A stretch of 64,000 nt of DNA from positions 124,001-188,000 of the forward strand of contig QFXC01000013.1 in the NCBI GenBank assembly GCA_003349885.1, in the 5' to 3' direction. The DNA comes from an endosymbiont of Galathealinum brachiosum. Lineage in GTDB: Bacteria > Pseudomonadota > Gammaproteobacteria > SZUA-229. Shown piece after piece: positions 53,915 to 64,000 of the stretch. Made by a program: the position numbers and the translations under genes. Numbering within the stretch: position 1 is the stretch's first letter; each line of letters begins with the position of its first letter. A model generated the notes under the pieces. That model ran no database searches and was not told the DNA's origin. It worked only from the letters and a program-made list of their open reading frames with translations.

Positions 53915-54175
53915 ATGAAGTCTATTCTTACAATATTTTTATTTTCCTGCGTTATATTATCATGCTCATCAGGTAAGAACATGACATCAGGGGAAAGAAG
54001 TGATTATAATTACAGACAAATTCAATTCCACGAAAGACACTCTAAAGAGTTAGAAGAAATGGGAATGGATACCTCTTCTGAAATTCATTATGAGCGGGCT
54101 CAAGCTATAAGAAAAGAAGAAAACAAAAATACTGACTCATTTTTTATTAATCTATTCGAAGCGTTATTTTTCTAA
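53915..54175 (+). CDS. Small lipoprotein of unknown function
   Basis: An 86-residue predicted lipoprotein (lipobox V-I-L-S-C at about 13-17) with an AAGGA ribosome site. The mature part is charged and helical (R-Q-I-Q-F-H-E-R-H-S-K-E-L-E-E-M) and ends in a short hydrophobic F-F-I-N-L-F-E-A-L-F-F. It follows the Tat-FecR gene. No family recognised. Confidence 0.6.
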   Translation: MKSILTIFLFSCVILSCSSGKNMTSGERSDYNYRQIQFHERHSKELEEMGMDTSSEIHYERAQAIRKEENKNTDSFFINLFEALFF

Positions 54176-54260
54176 CCACGAATAACCTCAAGTAACACCT
54201 TCACCCCCATAAAGATAAGCCGAGATTTCCTCTTCGTTTCGGGCACTTAATTAAATCCTG

Positions 54261-54815
54261 TTAAAACATCAACAAAAGACTTATATAGGTTTCACTTAAA
54301 TCATCTATTGTGACAATATCTGTAGAACCTGTTATTTCTGTTTCTATACTAGTTGGGCGCAAACGATAACCGGCCTCCAGCATTAAATTATTATTAATAA
54401 AAACAATACCACCAAGCTGAACACCATAAACAGCACCAAGCGCACCATCACTTGCACTTGAATCACTAAATGTTTGTAACGCACCACCTAATGCAGCTCC
54501 GCCAAAAAAACTTATTTGTGGGCTTACCGGAACGAGATAATCAGCAGAAAAAATCAGCTCTGTTATATCAAATGTATCGTAAGTAACATAACTCAATGTA
54601 CTATTAAATCGATATTTCTTTTTATAATACTTATCAAGATACAAACCTAAACCACTACCACTGTCTGAGAAAGACCCCGCATTGGTTCCAGTCACTTCGA
54701 TATCAACATTTTGATTGATAAAAGCGATACCAAAGATAGTATTATCAAAAAAGCCTTCTGCATTGGCTTTTGTAGATAACAACAAGATAAAGAATATGGC
54801 ACATATATTTTTCAT
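54261..54815 (-). CDS. Small outer-membrane beta-barrel protein
   Basis: A 184-residue protein with a signal peptide (cleavage near residue 19) and eight or so amphipathic strands, e.g. Y-R-F-N-S-T-L-S-Y-V-T-Y and L-M-L-E-A-G-Y-R-L-R-P, ending L-L-M-F with a terminal Phe. The size fits an eight-stranded OmpX/OmpA-barrel-like porin without a plug. Ligand and role are unknown. It converges with the lipoprotein gene over 85 bp. Confidence 0.7.
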   Translation of the reverse strand: MKNICAIFFILLLSTKANAEGFFDNTIFGIAFINQNVDIEVTGTNAGSFSDSGSGLGLYLDKYYKKKYRFNSTLSYVTYDTFDITELIFSADYLVPVSPQISFFGGAALGGALQTFSDSSASDGALGAVYGVQLGGIVFINNNLMLEAGYRLRPTSIETEITGSTDIVTIDDLSETYISLLLMF

Positions 54816-54985
54816 TTTTATTCCAGCTATATTAATTATTATTATTTGCTGTCAACTATACACTTTGTTTTTCAGAGTATAGACCAAGGATTAAATATAA
54901 TACTTTTCTTAACAGCTTTAATCCTGTTTATATACCACAAAAAGACTAAGTCTCTTTTATCAGAATATTAGCATACAAATCTATA

Positions 54986-57900
54986 TTAAATTTTTGCTAT
55001 CAGGTTGATAAAGAAGCCTTTACTATCATAATCCAGATCCGTTAAGTCATCAGAAAAATCAGTAAAATTATATCCTACGCCAAACTTAATGTTTTTACCA
55101 ATATGACGATAAACACCAAATAAAGAACCCGATTTTCTATCTTCTGCATCTGGCAAATCCAATAGACGTGCCTCCATCAATACATCCCAACGATGCACAA
55201 AATGCCAGTCCGCTCTTACAACATATAAACTGGCTGTACTATCAAAAAATTCCGGATTATCTCGACCCTGAGCAACCTGACCTAAACGATATGCGTATTT
55301 ACCACCAAGACTCCAGCGGCGATTTAAGTCATATATAGTATCTACAGCAAAAATATTTGTTTTCTGTAAAAAGTCAGTGGCACCAACACCGACCAGTTCC
55401 TGACTGGAAGACGGTACATTGAAGAAATAGGTATATTTAAATAATGTATTCCAGCGATCATTACGTATTGGTCTATAACCATAACCGATAATGTATTCTT
55501 TAAACTCTCCATCATAAAAATCACCTTCAGAGCTTTCGCTATCAGAATAATTCAGCTTTCCAATAAAGCGCCAGTCCGGATTAATCTGATAACGGAAGGT
55601 ATTTTTAAACAGCCATGTTTTCTGTTCAGTTTCGGTTAAATCTGCATTTTCTAACGCATCATCACGATACTCAACTGCACCTGTGTACTTTATTGCATTA
55701 TGCTCATAACCCAACACAAAACCTAGAGCCAGTCGATCAGTCTCAGCTGCTGTTTGTTGATCTTTTAAGGTACCCGCTTCTGCACTTACACCGTATGTCC
55801 ATCGGTCATTAGGAGCAATATCGACACCCATCGCATGGGTTAGACCGGTTGGCACATCACCATGAGAGTAACGCTCTTCACCATAAACACTCGTCGTATC
55901 ACTATATCGACTACGGAAACCTGTTGCCATATTACCCTTACGCGCACGTACACCGGTATCAGATCGTTCATTATCCAGTGCATAACTCATATATACATTT
56001 GTTCGATCACTAACAAGGTAATCTGTGCCTACACGTGCACCGGTACCCGTATCACCTGCAGATAATTCACCTTCAACATTAAATCGATCTGTCACTCGTA
56101 CAGTGGCGCCAGTCCCAACACGGCTATTTTCATCTCGATTACCCGTGGCATTTGCAGTCCCCTGAACGAAACCATAAGCTGTCCAGTTTTCTAATGAGTT
56201 ATAAGTTGCATCAACCGCAATATCCGTACGATTACCCTGCTTTTGAGTGGCTGCAATATTAGTTGAATTATCTTCACGAGTATCAATGCGAACGCCACTG
56301 CTTATTTCCCAGTTTGGATTCAACCTGTAACTAACATTCACATCTGCATTTTCTGTTTTAAGGGATAAATCCTGATCTTTAACATCCGCTTTTACATTCA
56401 AATTAATACTCTCAGTTAATGGCATATTTAAAGTACCACCAAACTGCTGAATATCGTTGGCCGTTAACTGACCAGGTGCAGAGTACCCAGCTTCTCTTTC
56501 CTGCACATAAAAATTAGCATTACCTCGCAAACCTTCAATCGCATCTGTTAAGCGTAAATTAGAGTCAATTCTGTATGCACTAGCTTTACTACCAACGGTT
56601 AGGCCTGTATCGAGTTCATTAAAATTAAAACCACCATCACTAGAACCAAGCGACTCACTACCAGCACCTTCTGTTTCAGCTGCTTCGAATTTCAACCAGG
56701 TACCCGCATTTTTACGGATGGTAATATCAATTGCATTTAAAGTACTTTCTTCAACCTCTTCTTCCTGTGAGCTAATGGTTGCACCAATTTTAACGCTATC
56801 ATTAATCCAGTAATGAGCTCGACCACCTATAGCAACATCATCTAGCTCCTGAAATCCGGGAGAATATTCATAACGAACAACCAGAAATACCGGGTTACCA
56901 CTTAAAGAACCATTATCAACGATAAGACTATCAGTGGCTGTTGATGACAGTGGCTGACTTAATAACACTCGACCCTGAATATAATCAATATCATAATCAA
57001 GTGCGGGTATCAGTTGTTTTACACCCAGTACAATTCCGGAGTCTTTATCACGCACTTCAACTCGAATTCGATCAGACCCACCCATGATATCGAGATGACG
57101 CAAGAAATATAATGAACCACCGGTTCCCCTGAACTCATCACGCCCACCAATCGTACCGGGCTCTGCTGCAAAACCATCAACAATAAACTTTTTCTCTCCA
57201 AATGCCGTTACGTCCTTACTCTCATAATGTCCATTTACACCATATAAACCACGATCAATGTGCGCAAGATCCGTATCAACATACTCGGTCAGGAAGTTAC
57301 CCCATAAGGCATAATCTGACTGACGTTGTACTTTTACAAAAAACTTACCCGAGGTTGGTGCATTCTCAACAACCGTACTATCATCACCAAAAGTAGGATA
57401 AAAATAATCCGGGTCTATTCTGCGGAACAGAGCATCAGGTGTTTTTTCCATAAAGTTACTGAATATTTCATCAATCGGACCTTCACCAGTATCTGCACTC
57501 GCAGTTAACTGCCAGCCTTCTCCAAACTTACCATCCACATAAAAAGCCAGATAACCATCCGTATTTAATTCATTCTCATAATGCGTTGTATCTTGTGTAA
57601 CTATATTTGCTGGCCCGGTTGTATTATCTTTTGCCAGTGTCACATCAGCGATACCAACATAAAACCAGTCACTTTTCTTTAGTTCAAGTTCTCGTAAAAA
57701 TAATTCACCATTACCTTCTTTATCAAGCACCGCGACTTCGACAGTATGTAAACCAGGACGGAAAATTTCATCATTTACAAAATCGCCATCCTCATTAACA
57801 GGTAATTTTCTTCCTGCTAACCAGACCGTGTGATCCTTTGGAATATTATCTCCATTAACCGTAACGGTACCACCCTGCAATGGAATGGTCTGTCTATGCA

Positions 57901-60127
57901 AATGAGTTTCGCCATAACCAACCAGTAATTCATTATCGACATCTACGGGTTCAGCATTATCTAATGCCTGTAAATTTTCAAGCAACCATAAAGGTAACGC
58001 TTTTGTTTCATCGTAATTATTTTTACCGTCATACACGCGTAATAAATATTTTAATTTTTTAGTAGGACCTTCAAATTCATCAAATGTTGCTAGCCATTCT
58101 GCATTGCCATGTTCATCAACAGGAATAACAATCAATGCCGCATCTCGTGTAGATTGTTCTTCTTCAAAAATTCTTATTTCAGATTTAACTATATAATCCT
58201 GATAGTTACTGTAAGACTTAAAGTAAACTTTATTTTCCTGCTCTTCTGTTTCTTCAATATCTTGATATCGAACACTATTAGGCCAGGCCGTTATATTTAA
58301 TCTGGGCTGTAATTTTAAATTATCAAATTTAAACTGAATTTCTGCATCTTCTAACGCAACATCAGTACAACGTTGTAAATCAGCAATATTTTTATATGGA
58401 TCATGAATCGGTTCACCATCAACTGAAATACGCATTAAATTTAATGCATACGGCGTTTGCGCAACGGCTTCCCGATTAATACGCGTTATATCCAGACCTT
58501 CATCTTCTTCCAGAATAGCCAGTTCGTCATAAACAATTTGTACTTCAACACGTGAACTATCAAACTGAACAAAACCTGTGCTGACTACATCTTTAGAATG
58601 TACAAAACCACGCCCTTCAAACTCAACCTGCTCATCAGATAAATCAAGTTGTGTTTTAATTGTATCCATTACTTTACGAGCACGTGCTGTTGATAAACCG
58701 ATATCATCACCATACACCATGGCTGTACGTCTAGATAAACGTTGATTATCTGTGTAACCAATAAAACTCAACCTTACATTTGAGCGATCGGTTATCTCCC
58801 CCATTAACTGTTTCAGACGATTTGTATACGCTGGTGAAATAATCGGTTCACCCTGTTGCAGACGAATAGACTTAATCGGACCGGTTGGTGGATCATAGTT
58901 CAGGGTAATTGTTTCAGATGCGGCTTTTTCAGGACAGGCCTGTGCCTCAGCCGTAAAATTCTGGAACGGATCATCATGCCAGAATTCAACTTCAACTCTA
59001 CGATTTAAAGAACGACCTTTTTCAGTATCATTAGATGCAACCGGTCGTGTTTCACCTTTTCCATCACTGCCCACTGCTGTATTGGGTAGACCGAGCACAT
59101 CGGCAATACCCAATGCAACACGTCTTGCACGTGCTTTTGATAAAGCAACATGTTTCCCATAAATACGTAACTGACGATCAGTTAACGGCAGGTTATCTGT
59201 ATGGCCAACAAAACGAACCAGCACATTCTCTTTATCACGCAGATTTTGTAATACTTCTTTAATCTCACGTATAAAGTCTTCAGGTATTTCAGACTGCCCT
59301 TCTCCCAGACGTAAAGGGGAAACCAGATTTCGCAAACGTGCACGTTTTGCGTTACCTTCTTTATAACGCAATTTACATACTGTTTCTTTTCGGCAAACTT
59401 TAATACGATTGAGCTTTGGTGCTTCTACCACCACTTCTTTTTCTATCACGTATTCTTTAATTTCGTCATACCAGATCTGTACTTCTACGCGTCTATTTTT
59501 TGCTTTTCCCGCTGCCGTGTTATTACTTGCAATAGGCTGTGAAGAACCCACACCATCATATGAAACAGATTCAGGTGGTAAATCTAATACTCTTTGGAAA
59601 AATTCAGCAGTTGTTTCAGCACGTGCCCGTGAAAGACCAATATTATCGCCATACTTTGCTTTTGACGTAATACCTAATGCATCATTGTCACTATGACCAA
59701 CAAAATGTACCCGTACGTTGGCACGGCTTTTCATTGTATCCAGAAGCTGTTTTAATTTATTAACAAACTGATCAGGTATAACTTCCTGACCTGAGCTAAA
59801 AGAAATAGGCTCTATCGCATTCTCAAGTTTAAATGTTTTCGCATCTTTCTCTAAAACTTTCTGAATTTCAATTCGATCTTCTTCTTTCGGGCGGAAGAAG
59901 GTTTCATCCTGTATCCATAAGTTAAATACAGCTGCAGGCGGCAAATGCTGTTCGGTATTTTCTCCAACATCATGTGACTCCAGTGTTAATGGCTGTTCTT
60001 CTACCTGACCTTCCGGACTTTGATTAAATTCCAGCAAATCCTGCCAGCTGGTTTCTGCATTAACTGATGAACACATCATCAACATAACCACAGATAGACC
60101 TGTTAGTTTGAGAGACAGATTATTCAT
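54986..60127 (-). CDS. Giant envelope protein with three OmpA domains and a C-terminal beta-barrel
   Basis: A 1713-residue protein starting at 60127 behind AGGGGGG, 8 nt inside the upstream DUF11 gene. After a signal peptide (to about residue 25) come three OmpA-type peptidoglycan-binding domains, roughly 95-225, 265-390 and 415-545. Each has an F-V-G-H-(S/T)-D-N or F-I-G-Y-T-D-N segment, a S-x-A-R-A motif and, in the first two, N-R-R-V-E-V. A central region with Ig-like strands follows (about 600-850), then a beta-strand-rich C-terminal ~600 residues with alternating aromatic residues, ending N-L-I-A-K-I. It likely spans the outer membrane while holding the cell wall. Confidence 0.7.
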   Translation of the reverse strand: MNNLSLKLTGLSVVMLMMCSSVNAETSWQDLLEFNQSPEGQVEEQPLTLESHDVGENTEQHLPPAAVFNLWIQDETFFRPKEEDRIEIQKVLEKDAKTFKLENAIEPISFSSGQEVIPDQFVNKLKQLLDTMKSRANVRVHFVGHSDNDALGITSKAKYGDNIGLSRARAETTAEFFQRVLDLPPESVSYDGVGSSQPIASNNTAAGKAKNRRVEVQIWYDEIKEYVIEKEVVVEAPKLNRIKVCRKETVCKLRYKEGNAKRARLRNLVSPLRLGEGQSEIPEDFIREIKEVLQNLRDKENVLVRFVGHTDNLPLTDRQLRIYGKHVALSKARARRVALGIADVLGLPNTAVGSDGKGETRPVASNDTEKGRSLNRRVEVEFWHDDPFQNFTAEAQACPEKAASETITLNYDPPTGPIKSIRLQQGEPIISPAYTNRLKQLMGEITDRSNVRLSFIGYTDNQRLSRRTAMVYGDDIGLSTARARKVMDTIKTQLDLSDEQVEFEGRGFVHSKDVVSTGFVQFDSSRVEVQIVYDELAILEEDEGLDITRINREAVAQTPYALNLMRISVDGEPIHDPYKNIADLQRCTDVALEDAEIQFKFDNLKLQPRLNITAWPNSVRYQDIEETEEQENKVYFKSYSNYQDYIVKSEIRIFEEEQSTRDAALIVIPVDEHGNAEWLATFDEFEGPTKKLKYLLRVYDGKNNYDETKALPLWLLENLQALDNAEPVDVDNELLVGYGETHLHRQTIPLQGGTVTVNGDNIPKDHTVWLAGRKLPVNEDGDFVNDEIFRPGLHTVEVAVLDKEGNGELFLRELELKKSDWFYVGIADVTLAKDNTTGPANIVTQDTTHYENELNTDGYLAFYVDGKFGEGWQLTASADTGEGPIDEIFSNFMEKTPDALFRRIDPDYFYPTFGDDSTVVENAPTSGKFFVKVQRQSDYALWGNFLTEYVDTDLAHIDRGLYGVNGHYESKDVTAFGEKKFIVDGFAAEPGTIGGRDEFRGTGGSLYFLRHLDIMGGSDRIRVEVRDKDSGIVLGVKQLIPALDYDIDYIQGRVLLSQPLSSTATDSLIVDNGSLSGNPVFLVVRYEYSPGFQELDDVAIGGRAHYWINDSVKIGATISSQEEEVEESTLNAIDITIRKNAGTWLKFEAAETEGAGSESLGSSDGGFNFNELDTGLTVGSKASAYRIDSNLRLTDAIEGLRGNANFYVQEREAGYSAPGQLTANDIQQFGGTLNMPLTESINLNVKADVKDQDLSLKTENADVNVSYRLNPNWEISSGVRIDTREDNSTNIAATQKQGNRTDIAVDATYNSLENWTAYGFVQGTANATGNRDENSRVGTGATVRVTDRFNVEGELSAGDTGTGARVGTDYLVSDRTNVYMSYALDNERSDTGVRARKGNMATGFRSRYSDTTSVYGEERYSHGDVPTGLTHAMGVDIAPNDRWTYGVSAEAGTLKDQQTAAETDRLALGFVLGYEHNAIKYTGAVEYRDDALENADLTETEQKTWLFKNTFRYQINPDWRFIGKLNYSDSESSEGDFYDGEFKEYIIGYGYRPIRNDRWNTLFKYTYFFNVPSSSQELVGVGATDFLQKTNIFAVDTIYDLNRRWSLGGKYAYRLGQVAQGRDNPEFFDSTASLYVVRADWHFVHRWDVLMEARLLDLPDAEDRKSGSLFGVYRHIGKNIKFGVGYNFTDFSDDLTDLDYDSKGFFINLIAKI

Positions 60128-63100
60128 CAAATGCCCCCCTGTTTACCGGTCCACCTTTACGCCAGAAAACTTCTGTTTCGATCATTAACTGATAACAGCA
60201 ATTTAGATCTTCCCAACGTTTTTCAATTTCTTCTTTAACTGCATTTAATCGATCATTTACTTCTGACTCTGTTTCATTTTCAGCTAGATATGACAAGCGT
60301 AATAATGATGGATCTTTGGCAAGCTCGGTAATTAATATATCTAACCTTGGCAGCCACTGTGGTCGCATTTCAGTGCTATTTTCTTCAAATACAGCGTCTG
60401 CCATATCAAGACGAACAACGCGATGTATTGCCGCACCAAAATTGATTTTCACCATCTTACCGCGAGTAGCGCGAACCACACGTGGGTTTTCAGTCGTTAA
60501 CCTGTAGCCGCTTGGTAAGCTACGCTCATCAAGTTTCATTATAAAATTAGAACCACGATCAGGGTTTGGTATAACCGCACAGGTTAAATGGAAGCGACCA
60601 TGCGCATCCGCTGTAATCTCCAGACCTTTCGCGGTAACAACACGCGCACCCGGAACACCTTCCTCACCTTCATCCTGATAAGCATTCAGGTTCTTATCAT
60701 CAAACACTTTACCAATGACATCCGAGCAGTCAAATGTCGGATCTGGAACTACTCGAACCGTTGCCGACGCAACACCAGAGGCAGCACCTGTGGTTTGAGT
60801 ATTGGTTACTACCGCACGATTAACATACTCACCTTCACCGACACCTGAGCCGACTACCAGTAACAACTTAACGCTAATGCTTGAGTTTGCATCAATCGTT
60901 CCAATATCATTCCAGGTTAACAGTCGTGCTATATCATTAAATTCAGCCTGATTATCTACACCTGTAATTTCATTTAAATCTATATCATTCTGTAATGTCG
61001 TTGCAGGTAATCCTGTTACACCCTGACTATATATTGGCTCTGATTTAATCCATGCACCATTACCCTGTTGAATACGTCCTGAACCGGCAATATATTTAAA
61101 TCCGGGCGGGAACAGATCAACAACATTTAAATCATAAATCGGCGCAGGTAATGTATTACTCAATGTAATGGTATAAGGCACTAACTGACTGCGCGTTACA
61201 TTAACCATTGATGACACTTTAGAAATTGAAACTGCATCAACCAGTATCGGATCAACTGCTATATGATTATTAAATATCTGATCATCACCAACACCATTAT
61301 TAAATGTGAATTTCTGATAATAATTTGTTTCTGTCGCACGTGGTGCAATTGAAACAGGTGGAGCAAACTCAGATTGTTGCACTTCACACTCAAGTGTTGG
61401 TAGCGGATCATTCGGGCAACTAACCGCATCAAATGCAGGATCAGTTAACGCAAATAACGGCGGTATAATTGCTGAAACATTTGGCGTATTCGGATCGTTA
61501 TCGTCATCAAAATAACCCGCAGGTGCAAATACATTAACTGTGTAATCAGCACCAATCGGACACTCTGGCTGGCTGAAATTTAATTCAAACTTATAATAAC
61601 CATTAAGAACTGTTCGTTGATTCTGTTGGGCTGGATCATCAAAGCAGCTAACTGGAAGTTCAACACCACTATCATCCACCATCTGTATAACTGCAGCTGG
61701 TACAGGTGACCTTAATACCGCATCATAAATCACACCATTTGGCTGGATTGGTAAATTAATACCTGGTATATGCGAACTTTGTGATACTTCAAATGCACTT
61801 AAGGTCTGCAAACCATTACCGGTAAAGAATGGAGAAAGTACCGTGCCTAAAGATGCAGTATCCGTAGAGGCTCCGGGCGGACGAAAACGTAAAGCATAAT
61901 TCAGCACGTCACCATCATTTGGTACCAGACCAAGAATACTGTAATTACCATTTACATCTGTAAATACAGAATCCAGATAATCACCTGGATTAATCGTACC
62001 GGCACCAAAATAAATTTCTACTTCCCAGCCATCAAGCGCACGTTCAACTGTATCCCGACTTTCATCTAAATTTGCATCGTGCCATAAACTACCAGATAAG
62101 GTTGCAACACCCGGTGCGCCACCCACTGCCAAACCAACTGAGGCACAGGCATCTACATTCTGTGTGAAATCAGAACAGCTAATTAATGTACTGTTATCTA
62201 CAGGTAACAGGCTAGGCGCGCCCCAGTCAACCGCAACCGTATTAATAATATTGGTTCCCTGTTGAGCCGCTGTATTTATTTGCGCAAGATACCTGACGGT
62301 AAACTGATCTCCCGGTTCAAACATATACGTTGTACTGGTTGCACGTTTACTATCATCATAATTAACCACCAGACGTGGTGAGCTGAATACAAGATTCGGA
62401 TCAACTACACCGTTTAATCTTGCAGAGCCAGGCACATACGTTAAATCTGCCTGATCAATATTATCAAATAGTTTTAATACCTGAGGACTGCCGCTAGATA
62501 AATCTATCGAACTGTTACCAATATTTTCAACCCGTACGAAGTATTCAAGCATGGCGCCCGGTTGAGCTGTACCACCACCCACAACAAAAACATCTTTACT
62601 AATACTTAATAACTGTGAATTACCAACAATGGTTTCTGTTGGTTGGTCACCATTTAAGTCATTACCATCTGCATCAGTAAACTCATCCGGGAACTCGGCA
62701 CTAACAACCTGCAACTGATTTATAATCACATCGCCAGAAACGGATGCTGCATCAACAATTACATCATAAATTAATATCGCTGACTGACCTGCTGACAGTA
62801 TGCCATCGGCATTAACATCACCCTGCACCGGTGGAGTCTGGTCTGCAGAACTTATATCTATACCGGTGTTAAATATAAGTGGCGAGTTTCCACTTATATC
62901 AGCCAATAAAACTCCGTTCAGGAATGTACTATCCTGCACATAATCCGTATCAACTGGAACACCATTAACTAATAAAGGAACTGAACTGGATACAGTATCA
63001 AATAACTGAACGCTGGTTGCTGGTATGGTACCCGAGTTACTAATAGTGACGGTGTAACGTAATGTATCACCCGGATCAACCTGCTCAATAACAGTACCAT

Positions 63101-64000
63101 CTACAATTAATTCGACAGTTGCCTGTGCATCAATAATGGCTACATTACCCACAACATCACGCGTAGGATCACCAAATATTTCTGTATCCGGGTCATCAGA
63201 ATGCTGTTCCGAGAATGGGCCACTACCAAAACCATCACCACCGACAAATGCCTGATTCGATACAACCGTACCGTTCACTACATTTACATCAACTAGTACA
63301 TCAAATGTAATGGTTGCAATATTTGTAGTAGCAAGACCATCCGCACGCATATTACCCGGCGTTAAATCTTCTAATGCATTAATTAAAATTCCGTCCTGTA
63401 ATGGCGTAACACCTGCAACGATATCTACAACCGGCGAACCATTTAACGTAGTCGTGTTTGCAACATAAGCTGTATTAGCTGGTATCTGATCACGCAATAA
63501 TGTATTGATCGAATTTTCAGCACCAATATTTTGCGCCGTTATGGTGTAACGTAAAATATCTCCCGCATCCAGGACATTCGCATCACCGGTAATATCCTGT
63601 GATGTTTTTAACAGACGGAACGTCGGTGTAGAACCAATAATTGTTCGAGTTGGATTATCCACACCTGTAATATCCGGATCATCCGACAGCAAAGTATTAA
63701 AACCAACCAGTTCCACTTCTGCCTGATTTTCAACAATCAAACCACCATCAATGACAGCCTGTAATGTCATTTCAAAATCAATAACTAAACTATCATTACC
63801 ACCGGCAAGTTCTGATAAATTAAGATTACGAACATCCAGAATACCCGCGGCGTTATTACCCGCATTAATATCTGTATTACTTATATCTGCTGTTGGTTGT
63901 GAAACATTAATCTGTGCCATCGTTCCGGGAACAAAGAAACCCAGACCATTAAGGCGATCAGCCTCATCGGTTAATGAGAAGTTAGCCGCTGCAATCGGCC
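60120..64000 (-). CDS. Giant DUF11-repeat surface protein, 5' end beyond window
   Basis: The frame stays open past the ATG at 63918-63920 to the window edge, so the true start lies outside; 1293 residues are visible. It contains repeated Ig-like DUF11 units with the pattern D-x-L-R-Y-T-(V/I)-T-(I/A)-x-N and Y-V-(A/P)-x-(T/S)-x-x-L-N-G, then SdrD/Cna-B-like segments (G-S-L-W-H-D-A-N-L-D-E-S-R-D and G-K-V-F-D-D-K-N-L-N-A-Y-Q-D-E-G). Such proteins are large adhesive or structural surface proteins. It overlaps the triple-OmpA gene by 8 nt, so the two are co-translated and probably form one envelope complex. Confidence 0.75.
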   Translation of the reverse strand, partial: PIAAANFSLTDEADRLNGLGFFVPGTMAQINVSQPTADISNTDINAGNNAAGILDVRNLNLSELAGGNDSLVIDFEMTLQAVIDGGLIVENQAEVELVGFNTLLSDDPDITGVDNPTRTIIGSTPTFRLLKTSQDITGDANVLDAGDILRYTITAQNIGAENSINTLLRDQIPANTAYVANTTTLNGSPVVDIVAGVTPLQDGILINALEDLTPGNMRADGLATTNIATITFDVLVDVNVVNGTVVSNQAFVGGDGFGSGPFSEQHSDDPDTEIFGDPTRDVVGNVAIIDAQATVELIVDGTVIEQVDPGDTLRYTVTISNSGTIPATSVQLFDTVSSSVPLLVNGVPVDTDYVQDSTFLNGVLLADISGNSPLIFNTGIDISSADQTPPVQGDVNADGILSAGQSAILIYDVIVDAASVSGDVIINQLQVVSAEFPDEFTDADGNDLNGDQPTETIVGNSQLLSISKDVFVVGGGTAQPGAMLEYFVRVENIGNSSIDLSSGSPQVLKLFDNIDQADLTYVPGSARLNGVVDPNLVFSSPRLVVNYDDSKRATSTTYMFEPGDQFTVRYLAQINTAAQQGTNIINTVAVDWGAPSLLPVDNSTLISCSDFTQNVDACASVGLAVGGAPGVATLSGSLWHDANLDESRDTVERALDGWEVEIYFGAGTINPGDYLDSVFTDVNGNYSILGLVPNDGDVLNYALRFRPPGASTDTASLGTVLSPFFTGNGLQTLSAFEVSQSSHIPGINLPIQPNGVIYDAVLRSPVPAAVIQMVDDSGVELPVSCFDDPAQQNQRTVLNGYYKFELNFSQPECPIGADYTVNVFAPAGYFDDDNDPNTPNVSAIIPPLFALTDPAFDAVSCPNDPLPTLECEVQQSEFAPPVSIAPRATETNYYQKFTFNNGVGDDQIFNNHIAVDPILVDAVSISKVSSMVNVTRSQLVPYTITLSNTLPAPIYDLNVVDLFPPGFKYIAGSGRIQQGNGAWIKSEPIYSQGVTGLPATTLQNDIDLNEITGVDNQAEFNDIARLLTWNDIGTIDANSSISVKLLLVVGSGVGEGEYVNRAVVTNTQTTGAASGVASATVRVVPDPTFDCSDVIGKVFDDKNLNAYQDEGEEGVPGARVVTAKGLEITADAHGRFHLTCAVIPNPDRGSNFIMKLDERSLPSGYRLTTENPRVVRATRGKMVKINFGAAIHRVVRLDMADAVFEENSTEMRPQWLPRLDILITELAKDPSLLRLSYLAENETESEVNDRLNAVKEEIEKRWEDLNCCYQLMIETEVFWRKGGPVNRGAFDE

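Noticed and set aside
55615..60848. Many plus-strand open frames of 60-103 codons
   Set aside because: All are antisense shadows of the two giant envelope genes.

Overview
The window looks like chromosome of an AT-rich (about 40% GC by eye) gammaproteobacterium that oxidises reduced sulfur and swims with a polar flagellum. The clues are aprBA (APS reductase), a pyrophosphate-dependent phosphofructokinase next to a membrane proton pyrophosphatase (a pairing known from sulfur-oxidising symbionts and methanotrophs), system I cytochrome c maturation, and a pseudomonad/vibrio-type flagellar-chemotaxis locus with flhF, flhG, parC and parP. The species cannot be named from this sequence.

Layout. 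1-5364 (minus): ccmABCDEFG for cytochrome c haem attachment, with ccmG cut by the window edge and a terminator between ccmAB and ccmCDEFG. 5588-9516 (plus): an outer-membrane TPR/barrel protein, a LysM-FecR protein and a small unknown. 9909-13827: PPi-PFK, a 67-residue unknown and the pyrophosphatase. 14011-14713: an unannotated ~700-bp element with long inverted ends. 14887-20989: small unknowns, a DUF971-MoaD-like fusion, aprBA, a YkgJ-type cysteine cluster protein and a metallophosphoesterase. 21183-26431: a CBS protein, then a ThDP enzyme, a glycosyltransferase-like protein, a sulfotransferase-like protein and a convergent methyltransferase, resembling a sugar or small-molecule modification cassette. 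26572-29407: two small proteins, tandem repeats and an orphan hybrid histidine kinase. 29445-33233 (minus): a four-gene envelope operon (Met/His-rich lipoprotein, barrel with a CCGGGG start, two thioredoxin-like proteins) that may handle a metal or thiols.

33669-50339 (minus) is a nearly unbroken flagellar/chemotaxis run: fliQ-fliR-flhB-flhA-flhF-flhG-fliA-cheY-cheZ-cheA-cheB-motC-motD-parC-parP-cheW-DUF2802. In Pseudomonas the same run leads into ccm, so the 28 kb between 5.4 and 33.6 kb looks like lineage-specific material placed between two ancestral neighbours.

50521-54815: a dispersed repeat, a CnoX/YbbN-like co-chaperone and a Rof-like Rho inhibitor on minus, and tcdA on plus. Near-inverted heptanucleotide arrays sit directly at the starts of the co-chaperone and tcdA genes. 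A Tat-exported FecR protein, a small lipoprotein and a small barrel follow. 54986-64000 (minus): a giant envelope pair, a DUF11-repeat protein running off the window and a 1713-residue protein with three OmpA domains and a C-terminal barrel.

Repeats recur: a two-hairpin element with full copies near 21.1 and 50.6 kb and partial copies near 9.6 and 19.1 kb, the ~700-bp inverted-end element, a ~64-bp tandem repeat at 26.9 kb, and the heptamer arrays. I saw no tRNA, rRNA, CRISPR array, transposase or integrase.
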